From: Kitagawia praeruptora
Lineage: Eukaryota > Streptophyta > Magnoliopsida > Apiales > Apiaceae
Assembly: GCA_037693485.1 (NCBI GenBank)
Contig: CM075354.1
Coordinates: 142,437,001 to 142,501,000, forward strand
Direction: 5' to 3'
Length of the DNA: 64,000 nucleotides
The notes beneath the pieces are model-generated. The model was not told the origin of the DNA and did no database searches. It saw only the letters and a program-made list of their open reading frames with translations. Of the stretch, positions 29,825-40,785 are shown one piece after another. The position numbers and the translations under genes were made by a program. Positions within the stretch are counted from its first letter, which is position 1. Each line of letters starts with the position of its first letter.

Positions 29825-31036
29825 ATGATCTTGTCATCAATTTGGGTTAAATTCACTGACTCGGACGTTTTTTTTTCTTTTTATTTGATGGATTATTGGG
29901 AGCAGGAATTCGTAATTGTTTGTAAGCTGTGTGCAGGTGGACATTACACTCATCAATGTGAGTATAACAGAAACCGGCCAAATTTCAGCTGGGACTACAA
30001 TCAGAGTGGTATGGAGCAATCCCAATATCCATCCTACCCGCTCCAACATCAGCAGTTTGAAGATGAGCCATACAATCCAGGGGAAATTCAGCAGCAACAA
30101 GGGCAACAATTTCAGCATCAGTATGCCCCAATGCATCAACACTTTCAACCTCCTGAATTTCAGCAGCAGCAATTTCAGACTTGGTCTATCCAACAGTCGA
30201 CCGAAGAAGCTGAATTAGAAGAATTGAGGTTGATGGCTAAAAGCAATGCATTGTCTCTCCAGAGAATAGGAGATCAGATTGGTCAAATTGCAAATGCATT
30301 ACAAACATTGAATCATATTGCAAGTGACACAGAAGGCCTAGCTGTAGAGCAGGAGGACAATAACATGCCTATCAATCTTGACTGGCCTTTCTTAGCCACG
30401 GGTGAGACCATGATCGTAGTTCATGAAGGAGAGTCTGAGGGCAAAGATGGGGAAGAAGCAGAACATGAAGCTGATAAGGAAGCAGAGTCGGAGGCAAACC
30501 AATCAGAAAATTCAGAATGTCCAGAAAACTCGATTCTGAATAATCAGCCGCAACCACTTCCTTTGCAATCTGAAAATTTTGAAGAATCAGCCCAAGATCA
30601 AGAAAATTCCAAGGCTCAAGTGGCTATGCTATTTCCTTCGAAGGATGAAGAGGGTCTCAGTGTGGAAGATGATGAATTAGAAGAGCATGTTCAGTTGTTG
30701 AATGCCGCTCCGTTGCAATCTGACTTCGACCAGCTGGAGGCCGAAGAGGAAAAGAGCATCACTCCTGTTGACAAATCTACTCCGGAGAAGACTACAGAGA
30801 TCGTCCAAATCGATTTTCCTCCTCCATATCCACAGAGGCTTCAGAAGCAAACTCTAGCCATGAATTTGACGGCGGAGGATGAGGAGTGTTTTAGCTTGAA
30901 ATTGGTTGATGCAGGGCAGAGTAAAAAGTATGACACGGAGAAGGAGAAGGCAAAGCATGGCCAACTGAGGATTACAGTGCCTTGGTTAATGGGGCTACGT
31001 ATTCCACATAAGTTGCTTGGAGTGGAAGATCTCTAG
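29825..31036 (+). CDS. Gypsy-2 Gag remnant (C-terminal region with zinc knuckle), 403 codons
   Basis: After a short non-conserved start (internal ATG at 29889 is an alternative) comes one CCHC knuckle, CKLCAGGHYTHQC, then a glutamine-rich stretch (QQQQGQQFQHQYAPMHQHF), a short helical segment (LQRIGDQIGQIANALQTL) and a long acidic region ending IDFPPPYPQRLQKQ, the usual entry to the Athila protease region. The capsid part of Gag that should precede the knuckle is missing, so the element lost it along with pol. The frame is long and intact, which may mean selection for a partial Gag or simply youth. Confidence 0.75.
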   Translation: MILSSIWVKFTDSDVFFSFYLMDYWEQEFVIVCKLCAGGHYTHQCEYNRNRPNFSWDYNQSGMEQSQYPSYPLQHQQFEDEPYNPGEIQQQQGQQFQHQYAPMHQHFQPPEFQQQQFQTWSIQQSTEEAELEELRLMAKSNALSLQRIGDQIGQIANALQTLNHIASDTEGLAVEQEDNNMPINLDWPFLATGETMIVVHEGESEGKDGEEAEHEADKEAESEANQSENSECPENSILNNQPQPLPLQSENFEESAQDQENSKAQVAMLFPSKDEEGLSVEDDELEEHVQLLNAAPLQSDFDQLEAEEEKSITPVDKSTPEKTTEIVQIDFPPPYPQRLQKQTLAMNLTAEDEECFSLKLVDAGQSKKYDTEKEKAKHGQLRITVPWLMGLRIPHKLLGVEDL

Positions 31037-31045
31037 AATTCTCAG

Positions 31046-31288
31046 GTGCGCCTTAAGCCATCATTTGAAGGAGCTCCCGAACTTGAGCTAAAATCATTGC
31101 TAGTTCACCTGGGGTATGTTTCTTGTAATTCAAATCCTTTGCTTGCTATTGTTATTGCTGCTAACTTTTCAGGTAGGCGGGGGAATGTTGTTAAGAGATC
31201 TTGTGAGGAGCGAATACGGGTAAAGCTTGTCGTTGAAGATGTCGCTCCAGAAAAGATCATTAAATGGCCTTATAGAGATGCGGTGTAG
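31046..31288 (+). pseudogene. Gypsy-2 pol remnant (protease/RT linker)
   Basis: LKPSFEGAPELELKSLLVHL resembles the conserved linker before Athila RT (ELKPLPSHLKYAF-type). It then runs into unrelated sequence (RIRVKLVVEDVAPEKII), so a deletion removed all of RT to integrase. Confidence 0.6.
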
Positions 31289-32970
31289 AAAATTTTCAAG
31301 ATAAAAATTGTGGCCAAGTCTAGCTAAAGACGTTAAAGAAAGGCGCTTCGTGGGAGGCAACCCATGATTTTTTGCTTTCGAATAAAACAACAGTTGTGTT
31401 GGAGCGCACCACGTCTATCCACCACCAGACACACCACCCGAGGAGGGTGGAGATGCCGGCGTGTAGGGGAGTATCTCTTGTACCCTTTATTTTACCTTCA
31501 ATGAGTGTATTGCAATTTTTAAGTTTGGGGGTGATTTTAGGGTATCAAGAATCATTGCATTGCATATAGCTGCATATTCATGCTAGTTCATGTTAGTAAT
31601 TTTGCATTTAGTTTTGCCATGCCATTTAGAGTGCATTTAGGATGCCATGTTATATAAATTTATTTAGGAGTGTAATATTATTTAGTTCATGCATGATTGT
31701 TATGTTCGTATTATCTACGTTTGTTCATTTAGGACATTTTGTTTTATTGTCGTATACCATGTGAGTTTTCATTTAGTTGCATTTTCATGGCATGCATATT
31801 TCATGATCCCTTAGGACGAGCTGATTCTGATTGATAGGTGGATGTTGATTTGGGTGTGATGATGATGAGTAGAGGGCTGATTTATAGTTTCTATGAAATT
31901 GACTTGCATGTTACGGGAACAAAATTTATTACACAGTCTCATTGGGGTGCTGTTGGGCTAGGTTAGGGTCATGCCTGTGGGATGTTTTGAGATTTAATCA
32001 TTTGTTTATATTTAGAATTTTCGTTATTCCCTTTATAGCGTAGGAACGTTAAAGTCTAAGTTTGGGGGAAACCAGGAATTTTCATGCTAGTTGTTAATAT
32101 TTGTCAATAAAGGCTAGGTGTCAAATGGCTAGTAGCCAGCTCATATTTATATGAGTAGTCTAGGGTTGGAAATGAGAAAGGCTCATTCCAGATTGAAAAA
32201 AAAAAAAATATAAAAGAAAAAAAGAAAAAGAAAAAAAAAAGAGTCATATAAATAATTTAAATGCAAACCAGAGTGAGCTCTTTAATACTCGAGTAATTAA
32301 GTCTGAGGGGACTTAGTCCTAGTGACCTAAGGCTTTCTAGTCTGGGATCCACTGACCCAACACTCGCTACATGGGTATTATTGTATAAGCCTTTTGGGGT
32401 CTCATTCATTGCACGGTTAAATAAGCATGCGTATTGTATATGTAGTGTCGTAGTATAGTAATAAAGCATGAGTTTCTGTCTACCTTGGATGAGGGTGGAG
32501 GTGTTCCTAGGTTATGGAGTGTCTACAGTCTATTCTAGTTATAAACCTGTGATTGTCTTGACGGAAAGCATGTATGATTTTTGACCTAGTTCTGGGGGTA
32601 TTTTTGATGAGCATTGCACACACGCATGTTTCTGTTCATGTATTGTTAGTATACGGGGACTTAGTCGAGCTCTGCTTGGATTTGTTACGTTCATTGAGAT
32701 ATTTGCTTGTTAGTTGGTTTTGGTGAGTTTGAAGGGGATCTTGCATTTTCATAGTAGTTGCATTCATGCATTGCATTTCAATGGATTTTGTGGGTACATT
32801 CACTATAGGCCCTCACGAGACCTTACTCGTCCACTAGGGCTGCCTAGGGGTTTAAAGGGCTTGTTGCATATGCCAAATGCAACCGTGATCACCTACGGAA
32901 GTGGTACTAGTTAGTTAGATAGTGTAATTGTTTTTGCTTGAGGACAAGCATCAGTTTAAGTTTGGGGGTG
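31289..32970 (+). other. Gypsy-2 3' non-coding region and polypurine tracts
   Basis: No credible ORF. It matches the gypsy-1 3' region in inverse orientation (10048-11440) across most of its length. Three TAAGTTTGGGGG tracts occur near 31518, 32057 and 32957; the last abuts the 3' LTR and is the working polypurine tract. A run of A with scattered G spans 32194-32245. Confidence 0.8.
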
Positions 32971-32987
32971 TGATAAGTGGATTTTAT
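32971..32987 (+). repeat. Gypsy-2 3' LTR, first 17 bp
   Basis: TGATAAGTGGATTTTAT, cut by CACTA-B in the loop of the terminal hairpin; it resumes at 37548. Confidence 0.92.
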
Positions 32988-33004
32988 CACTACAAGAAAT
33001 ATGG

Positions 33005-33430
33005 GCTATTGCAACGCCAAAAAAGTGTCATATTAGACCCCAAATGTGTTACAATAGAGGTTTTTGCAACGTTTTTGCCAAAATTGAGCGTTGCATCTGC
33101 TGCCGTTGCAATAGACCCCTATAGCAACGTTTTACCTACTTATTGCAACATTTTTAAAGTATTACAATATCCACTTTAGTGCAACACTTCTATCATGTTT
33201 TGTGACACTTTTATGATGTTGCAATAGACTATTGCAACACTATTTTGTAACATATTTTAGTTAAAAGTACTGCTAAGTCAATTTATTGCAACATTTTTAT
33301 GTAACATTTTCTTCCCTATTGTAATGCTTTTCATTTTTTAGCAACATTTATGTGCAACACTTTTGTTCTTATTGTAATACATTTAGATTTTTTTAGCAAC
33401 ATTTATTTAGTCCAAATTGCAATAGCTGAT
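33005..33430. repeat. CACTA-B left subterminal repeats
   Basis: About ten variants of TTGCAACATTT, TGCAATAGACC and GTAACATTTT in both orientations, mirrored at 37330-37525. Confidence 0.8.
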
Positions 33431-34085
33431 TAAAATGTTAATAAACCATTACAAAAGCATATCAAACCAGAAATCATATATCCAAGTTCTCAGATAGCAA
33501 ATCCAATAGAATATATGTTAACAAAACCCAAACAAAGTCGATCGACTTATACAAACAAAGTCTTCCATGTGAAAGTGCCAAGCTAATTTGTGAAAACCTA
33601 TAACACAATGCAATGAAAAAATTACATGTATATCCCTTTCTATATTCTGCAAACTAACAAATTAAATTTGAGAATTCTATCTCTAGTTTGACAATTATAT
33701 CAGCTGCTCCATCGACAATATTGCTCTGTTGTCCATCTGAAACAAGTATAGAAGTAAAAAAGTTGATTATTAATACAAAAGGGAAATCATACTCATAAAC
33801 AGATAACAAGACATCTGTCAGTTTTAGCATGTGTTTCCACACTCTATATTTGTAAATTGTAATGGGATAAACCCTACCTATGAAAAGCACAATATGAAAC
33901 CATTCTCGTGATCTGCTTGCCATTTTTTTCCAAGGTGTGCAACTGCAAATTAAAAAGCTCTTCGGTAAGATGTCATTGTTATTACACCTACACACAGTAT
34001 CATAAGTCTCATACGTGAACACCATTCCAGTTGATATTCTAAAAGAATAAAAAAATCATGAACCGAGATAAAAGAGTAAAATCAC

Positions 34086-35070
34086 CTCCATGCGATACCC
34101 TGCCCTAGAAGCGCACATTGCATGGTAATAAGTAGAACACTTGCAACATTGTTTACAGGAACCATGGATTTGCTTACAGATAATGCAGAGCTGTATTCAT
34201 GATAAGAAATGATCTATTAAAATTAAGCAGTAAAATTAAAATGTATGCTATACCCCCTAGAAAAATAAAGAATTCCAATAAAATTCACAAACTCCAGGCA
34301 GCCACAATAGATAACTGGAAAATGTATGATATTATTTTTTTATAATTATTTCTGGAATCAAAAATTCAGTATAAATGGGTCATATAAAAGACTTCCTGAT
34401 TCTTTTGAATCTCTTATACGATGTCATGAAATTAGTGTGCATGTTTAGATTATTACAGGTGTATTGCCTGTCAAGTATAGCACTTGGTCACATTTTCACA
34501 AATACAAATCCATTGTGCAGTACAAATCAGCTACTAAGGTACCTTCACAAATGAGTTTGAAGGAATTCTCAAAATCCCAAGTGCTGGTTCCATCTTTTCA
34601 TCACTTGCAAACGAGACTTCAGGTTGAAACCAAGCGCATGTGATATGAACCCATAAAGGTTTAACATCAGTAGGCTTTAAAGCACATCCTGATATTTTTT
34701 TAGAGCAAGGTTAGTTCAAATATTTTTAGATTTAAGCTGCATGATGTATACAAGCTGATCAATCATTTCACAGTCCTTTATTTTGTACTTATATCTTAGA
34801 ATCGTGTGTTTAGGCAGGACTACCCTTATCAGTTACGTCATACAACACACTGACAAATTAGAGATGCAAACTAATATAACAGTGTAAAACTGCAGAAATA
34901 TTTGTTAATTAAAAGAAAATGAAAAAGCATTTAAAGTCTTCACACCTTTTACAGGACAAAGACAACACTCTCTTTCAATATCAGGTGTCTCGCAAGATCG
35001 GCAGACCCATGAGGTGAAATATTTAACATTTCTCACCCCATAACACTCTTGATGAACTGCTATTTGACAT
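34086..35070 (-). pseudogene. ATX (fragment): Captured ATX3/4/5-like PHD / extended-PHD exons
   Basis: Three collinear minus-strand exons with exact GT-AG borders. 34946-35070: RCQIAVHQECYGVRNV...WVCRSCETPD...CCLCPVK. 34543-34688: LKPTDVKPLWVHITCAWFQP...MEPALGILRIP. 34086-34190: CIICKQIHGSCKQCCKCSTYYHAMCASRAGYRME. This is the PHD and extended-PHD region of trithorax-like histone H3K4 methyltransferases of the ATX3/4/5 type; these fingers read chromatin. The PWWP and SET domains are absent. No stop was seen inside the three exons, so a chimeric transcript is possible. Downstream minus sequence (33654-34025) and upstream sequence (35100-36700) are unrecognised. Confidence 0.9.
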
Positions 35071-37084
35071 CTGATAGAAATAATCAGACACAGTTATATT
35101 TCACATGAGCAAACAATAAATAGTTCAACCCCTTGCAGTTTGCTGGTTAACACGAGGAAAATAAATGTTGTCAAAAGGTGGGTAATATTGGTGTCGTATT
35201 TGCATGAATAAAGAAGATATACATAAGTAAAACCACATTATAGTGGTCAAAATTTCAAGGAATCCCTGTACCTTGCAATCGATCCAGAGCAAACATTGTG
35301 GCAGCTTGTGATAGATATTTGTCACATATTGAGGACTGAGAACTCTGTCCTTCGATCTCCATTAATTCATTTTGCTCAAGGCAATCACCCTCTATGAGTA
35401 TGTGAGCAGCCTTACATAAGAAATCCAAATAAAATACACTAGTCAGTACTAATGAGAATGCCTGCACTGAAAAAATTCTTAAAACTGTAACTGCTATTCA
35501 AAAGGACTATATATAATACACTGAATTTGTTATGAAGACAAAATAAATCCAAAATATTTTTTTATAAAGACAATTTACAATATTAAATAACATGATAGAT
35601 GCGTAATATGCAAGTCTACATCCTGCAAAAAAAAAATGTCCCCAATATTACTCTGAGATTTACAGATTAACAAAAATGAGTACATTTTACCAATCTCAAT
35701 CGAATAATAGAACTATAATACTAATGCAGTACAAATACACTAACAATTGACATACAATTAATGTGTGTGGCATAGCAAGTTACCCAAACATACATAGCAA
35801 GTTACCCAAACACACATAGTAATCATCGACACATAGTATTCGTATTTGGTCCAAAGAAGAATATAGATGCATAAAGATCACATGATAGAGAAGTACAATG
35901 CATAGTATATGTAAAGAAAAACCTTTGTAATAATAGCTCAGCTCTGGTCCTGCATTGGGTGGAGGCAATCCTGTAATTACCTACAGATAAGGGTATAGGT
36001 ATAATGGTTATATGCTCCACATATTACTACAATGTAATAATGCTAAACTAACAAATTGCAGATTGAGCTTCCAGTTACCATCTCTAGAAGCATTATACAA
36101 AAGGAGAAAACTTCTGATTTGTCAGGACATTGTCACTAATTGTAATTGCTTCTTCAAGCTTATCCAATCTATGATCAACGTCTGCTGCCTGACTGGACTC
36201 TGCAGCTTTGGTTTTAAGACTGAAATGTAGTAAATTCACATATATGTATATATTAGTTAGTCTGGATTGTAGTTAAGATCATGGAATCAAAGAGGATTTA
36301 CACGCTTGAACATTATGCAAATATATGTAAATATAATTAAACTGAATAAGATGCAGGATTACTTATGTTCAGATAAGCAAGCCTACATAGCACATACAAA
36401 TAAATGTAATATGCAGAAAATTAACTCACCACAATTATGCTTTTCCCTGGCTAATTAAGGTGAAGCACCATAGTAGATTAATTAAAAAACGACCTTATAA
36501 CATAAATTTCACACACACAGGAAATTCATATCAAGCTACAAAGTATAGATACACAGAAACAAGCCGAGGAAGTATACAAATTTCATACAGCTTGAAAAAT
36601 AGAGGCATGAACTCTGCCAGTGTATCATGAGGCATGAACTCTGCCACCAGCAATCTCTCATGTCCATCATTGCAGAATCCAATCAAATTCACTAAGCGCT
36701 GAGATGAGATTCACTCTAAAAGAACACAGCTTGAAAAAACAACAAAATTAACACATGTAATTAATTAACCAAAAAATCACAGCTTGAGAAAAATCTCCAA
36801 ACTATGAGCATAAAATAATTATTAACAAAACTAAAACAATATTAACACATATATCCAACTAGTTAACACAAAAATCCAACGAATTTGACAAATACAAGCT
36901 TTAATCCAACATACAATCAAAAAAATTCACATACATACATATATATACATGTATAATTCATTATAATCGGAAAAATATGGGTATTTTACCTCTAATTGAA
37001 GCTTTACTCAAATATGTGCTCAAATCTTTGCTCAATTAGGTTTGGGTTTTGGGCTTTTGATGAATCGATTATATTTGAGATGAG

Positions 37085-37240
37085 AGATGTGTATTTGTGA
37101 GAGAGAGAGAGAGGAGAGAGGCAGAGAGTGGTGAGGTGGAGAGAGAGGAGCGATAGAGAGAGTGGTGAGTGGAGATACGATGGTGAGATGAGAGACGACG
37201 GTGAGATGAGAGAGACAGTGGTCATGAGATGTGTTTTGGG
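37085..37240 (-). promoter_or_regulatory. GA/CT-rich promoter-like tract of CACTA-B
   Basis: GAGAGAGAGAGAGGAGAGAGG and similar runs, CT-rich on the minus strand, 300-460 bp from the right terminus and upstream of the captured exons. Same placement as in CACTA-A. An 83-codon minus frame here is low-complexity. Confidence 0.45.
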
Positions 37241-37547
37241 TGATGGTTTTTCCATATTTAATTGTGTATCAAATATTTTGCTACCCTTTTTTATCCCGCC
37301 CAGCTAAAAAACTAAGTTCCCGCCTACAATTTTGAGCAAAGTGTATAGTCTATTGTAACGTTTTTGCTAAAGTATTGCAATTGTTCTAAAATTTCAAAAT
37401 AATCCTTTTGCTTGCAACACTTTTCGTATTAATTGTAACATTTTTTTTAATATTGCAATAGACTACCAAATTTTGTGTCTATTGTAACACTTTTTGTAAC
37501 ACAAATATATATTGGGCTTGCAATAGCCCATATTTCTTGTAGTGTAT

Positions 37548-39064
37548 ATCCACTTGGAACATTCTAAATCGGCTTAAATTGATTGTTTTGACCTCAAGAT
37601 TGTGGTAGTTTTGATGTGTTTGTTTAATTGTGCAGGGTTGGAATAACGTTGATTAAGATCGTTGTTTCCGTTACTTTTGGAGTTGGATTCGGGCTTAATA
37701 ATATAGAATGGAGTCTTGTTATGGTTCACCATGAGGATTCTAAGCATAGAGGATTGAAAACGGAAGAGAACGCAAAAAGAACGGGAGCAAACGGAGCAAA
37801 AACGAAGGAGAAAAAGCTAAAAAACGAAGGAGAAAAAACGTGACCAGAAGGAGCCTGGGCAGACTGCGCCGTGCTTGAGCAGTCTGCGCCAGGGAGCAGA
37901 TTTTGCTTGAGCAGGGTGCGCCAATTCTTGAGCAAAGTGCTCGGGGTCGTGCTGATTTTCCAGTTTTGCCCTTATTCGATCTGAAATTGTATTTTAAGTG
38001 GTTTTTGACACAAAAATCTATTTTCTAGTTGTATTTTAGGTATTTTTCTTATTGGGCAAGAGGGAGGAAAAGCCTATATCAACATCAAACCCTTGTAATC
38101 ATAATACACACGTTACGTAATATAACCTAGTTTTTGGGAAGAGAGAAAAGGAGAAGGAATTCCTCCGAGCTAGTGACAAGCAAGGATTATTCTTGAAACC
38201 TTTGTATTCTTCTATTGTGGGGATTTAATTCTAAACCTTATTTCTTCTTCTATATTTTTACTTGTTATTTTAGAATTATGTTTTCCATAGAACCCATGAT
38301 GGCAATTAGGTCAATTATGGGCTAATTCGTTATCATGGGGTTTTAATGGATTTTGCTATGGATTCTAGTAATTGTGTTTTTATGCCTTGGTGTGTGATTG
38401 AATGTATTGATTGCCTAGTATGTTTATGCTTATTCGTTATAAGTGCGTCGCGAACACTTGTAATTGTTTGTTTAATCCTAGTGAATGCGAAAGTGGATCT
38501 AGGGTTTAGAACAATTCATGCTAGCATAGGTTTATGCATGTGAAGAACAAGTATTAATTTGTGATGTAATTCTAACCGTCTTGCATCGACTATGTGGTTT
38601 AATGGGTGCTTGATCTTTAACCGGTATGTGTTCAATTGCTATAGACATATAGGGACTACACATATTTGGTGACTACTTGACTTCTATCAATTGTGGTTGA
38701 TCAGTAGAATGGTATATGCACAACGAAAGTTGGTATGTATCAGTTTAGTGCAGCTAATCAGTAATCAACTCGGTCACATGCTAGGCTAAAGGGCATAAGA
38801 TTCTAGATGAAGTAGTAAATGAAATTGAAATCCCATGTTTGTTTATTATAAGGTTAAAGTTAAGTTATTTCCTCGTAATTGGCTTATTTAGTAATTAAAC
38901 AATAGTTAAATCAAACCAAAATTGTAATTGTCTTAGCAGTGAGTGTAAATCATAAGCTGGTGCATAAGTGAACATAACGAACAATTTGAGTCTCTGTGGG
39001 AACGAATCCTATTTACTCTATATTACTTGTTGACCACGTTCTCTTGCGTGAATAAGTGCGAACA
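37548..39064 (+). repeat. Gypsy-2 3' LTR, remaining 1517 bp
   Basis: Resumes ATCCACTTGGAACATTC and ends GTGCGAACA before ATCTC. Compared with the 5' LTR: A/G near 37554, A/G in AACGGAGC near 37792, G/A near 38889 and loss of AG near 38375. Confidence 0.93.
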
Positions 39065-39837
39065 ATCTCACGATTCGAAACCACCGCTTGACCATTAGTT
39101 TGGGGATGATAAGCAGTGGCAACACGATGCGTCACATTATACCTCGCCATCATAGCAGTAAACTGACTATTACAGAAGTGTGTCCCCTCATCACTGATTA
39201 TAGCTCGTGGAGTTCCGAAACGCGTGAAAATCTGCTTGTGAAGAAAATTCAGTACCACCTTAGCATCATTGGTCGGTAAAGACTTCACCTCGACCCATTT
39301 AGACACATAATCCACAGCTAGCAAGATGTACTGATTATTACAAGATGAAACAAACGGACCCATGAAATCAATTCCCCACACATCAAAAATCTCAACTTCA
39401 AGAATAGTATTAAGAGGCATCTCGTTCCTCCTAGAGATACCAACCCTTTGGCATCGATCACAACTCATCACGAACCTATGAGAATCTTTAAACAAAGTTG
39501 GCCAATAGAATCCCGCTTGAAGTACTTTCTGAGTTGTTTTATCACCACCGTAATGGCCTCCATATGTGGTAGAATGACAATCATGCAAAATACTTTTCGT
39601 CTCACTGTAAGGAATGAACCTCCTCAAAATCTGATCCACACCAAGATTGAACAAGAATGGCTCGTCCCAACGGTACCACTTCACATAATGTAGAAACTTC
39701 TTCCTTTGAGCATAAGAGAATTCCGGAGGGATGACATTACTCACAAAAAAGTTGCTCATTGGCAAACCATGGCTCTTCACCTTGCACCCCAAAAAGTTGC
39801 TCATTGGGAAAAGATTCGTTAATAAGAGATTTACCAT
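39065..39837 (-). pseudogene. Gypsy-1 integrase zinc domain and catalytic core
   Basis: Zinc-binding H2C2 domain (HDCHSTTYGGHYGGDKT, SCDRCQRVG), then the core with D (VWGIDFMGPF), D (IISDEGTHF) and the run to AYHPQTNGQ. At the position of the catalytic glutamate the sequence reads NGQAVVSNREI, so the expected GQ-x-E-x-SN reads GQAVVSN, with valine replacing the glutamate. Gypsy-2 interrupts just after. Upstream, a duplicated PMSNF/EQLF segment near 39737-39800 disturbs the frame. Confidence 0.85.
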
Positions 39838-40264
39838 GTGAATCCTTTCCGTGGTCCTCCAAATGTGATAGATGATCCGCTACTTGATTTTCCATGCCCT
39901 TCCTATCTTTGATTTCCACATCAAACTCTTGAAATAGAAGCACCCAACGAATCAATCTAGGCTTTGAATCCTTCTTCGACATGAGATATCGAATAGCAGC
40001 ATGATCCGTATAAAGAATCACCTTAGTCCCAAGCAAATAAGACCTGAATTTCTCAAATGCGTAGACAACTGCTAGCAACTCCTTCTCCGTAGTGGTATAG
40101 TTAAGCTGGGCATCATTAAGGGTTTTACTAGCATAGTAAACCACATGAAAAACTTTATCCTTCCTTTGCCCAAGCACAGCTCCAACAGCGTAGGCACTAG
40201 CATCACACATTAGCTCGAACGGTTCCTCCCAATTAGGTGCGGTAATGACAGGTGTAGTAGTCAA
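39737..40264 (-). pseudogene. Gypsy-1 RNase H domain
   Basis: LMCDASAYAVGAVLGQRKD, YYASKTLNDAQLNYTTTEKE, LYTDHAAIRYL and DRKGMENQVADHLSHLED form an Athila/Ty3-type RNase H. It is separated from RT by a +1 frameshift in a run of seven A at about 40262-40270. Confidence 0.88.
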
Positions 40265-40785
40265 CTCTTTTTTTCAAAAGCTCAAAAGCTGCAAGGCACT
40301 CATCATCAAACTTGAAAGGAACATCCTTCTCCAACAAATTACACAAAGGTTTAGAGATTTTCGAGAAGTCTTGAATGAATCGCCGATAGAACCCCGCATG
40401 ACCAAGAAAACTGTGAATTCCTTTAATAGAAATAGGAGGAGGGAGATTTTCAATTGTCTCCACCTTGGCCTTATCCACTTCAAGCCCCTTGCTAGATACC
40501 TTGTGCCCAAGAATAATTCCTTCTTGCACCACGAAGTGACACTTCTCCCAATTAAGCACCAAATTAGTCTCCACACAACGTTTCAATACCAAACTAAGAT
40601 TATGCAAGCACTCGTCATATGAAGTACCAAAAACTGAGAAGTCATCCATGAAAACCTCCACATTCGTACCAATCATGTCTGAGAAAATAGCCATCATACA
40701 CCTTTGAAAAGTGGCCGGAGCACCACAAAGTCCGAAAGAAACTCGTTGAAAAGCAAAAGTGCCAAAAGGACATGTGAATGTGACC
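40233..40785 (-). pseudogene. Gypsy-1 reverse transcriptase, C-terminal half
   Basis: TFTCPFGTFAFQRVSFGLCGAP, then EVFMDDFSVFG (the YxDD-box equivalent reads FMDD) and GHAGFYRRFIQDFSKI. The fingers region and everything upstream are missing at about 40785, where Helitron sequence begins with possible microhomology (AAGGTCACA). Confidence 0.88.

Larger units (their letters stand above)
32988..37544. mobile_element. CACTA-B: non-autonomous CACTA transposon with captured ATX-type exons
   Basis: 4557 bp. Inverted ends CACTACAAGAAATATGGGCT..., exact at the right end, with a 3-bp duplication TAT (32985-32987 and 37545-37547). The 5' LTR of gypsy-2 shows the empty site. Subterminal TGTTGCAATAG-type repeats lie at both ends (about 33005-33430 and 37330-37525). 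No transposase. The interior carries spliceable exons of an ATX3/4/5-like gene on the minus strand. It is the youngest or one of the youngest events, since it sits in a recent LTR. Confidence 0.94.
28241..39064 (+). mobile_element. Gypsy-2: non-autonomous Athila-group LTR retrotransposon
   Basis: Plus strand, flanked by ATCTC (28236-28240 and 39065-39069). The LTRs (1536 bp, and 1534 bp after removing CACTA-B) differ by three substitutions and a 2-bp indel by eye, so it is young. The primer site is of the Athila type. Inside are a Gag C-terminal remnant with one zinc knuckle, a short protease/RT-linker-like remnant and a long 3' non-coding region. No RT, RNase H or integrase is present, so movement must rely on a partner such as a gypsy-1 relative. 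Confidence 0.92.
8397..40785 (-). mobile_element. Gypsy-1: decayed Athila-like Ty3/gypsy element, 5' end lost, host of further insertions
   Basis: Minus-strand order: partial reverse transcriptase (up to about 40785), RNase H, integrase, an env-position ORF, a long 3' non-coding region, and the 3' LTR (8397-10047). The integrase is split by gypsy-2 and a solo LTR, the env-position ORF by copia-2. The 5' LTR, Gag, protease and the start of RT are missing: at about 40785 RT sequence joins Helitron exon sequence directly, and the matching middle of the Helitron is also missing, so a deletion crossed this edge. Integrase wording (EIFDVWGIDFMGPF) and LTR length fit the Athila lineage. Confidence 0.85.
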
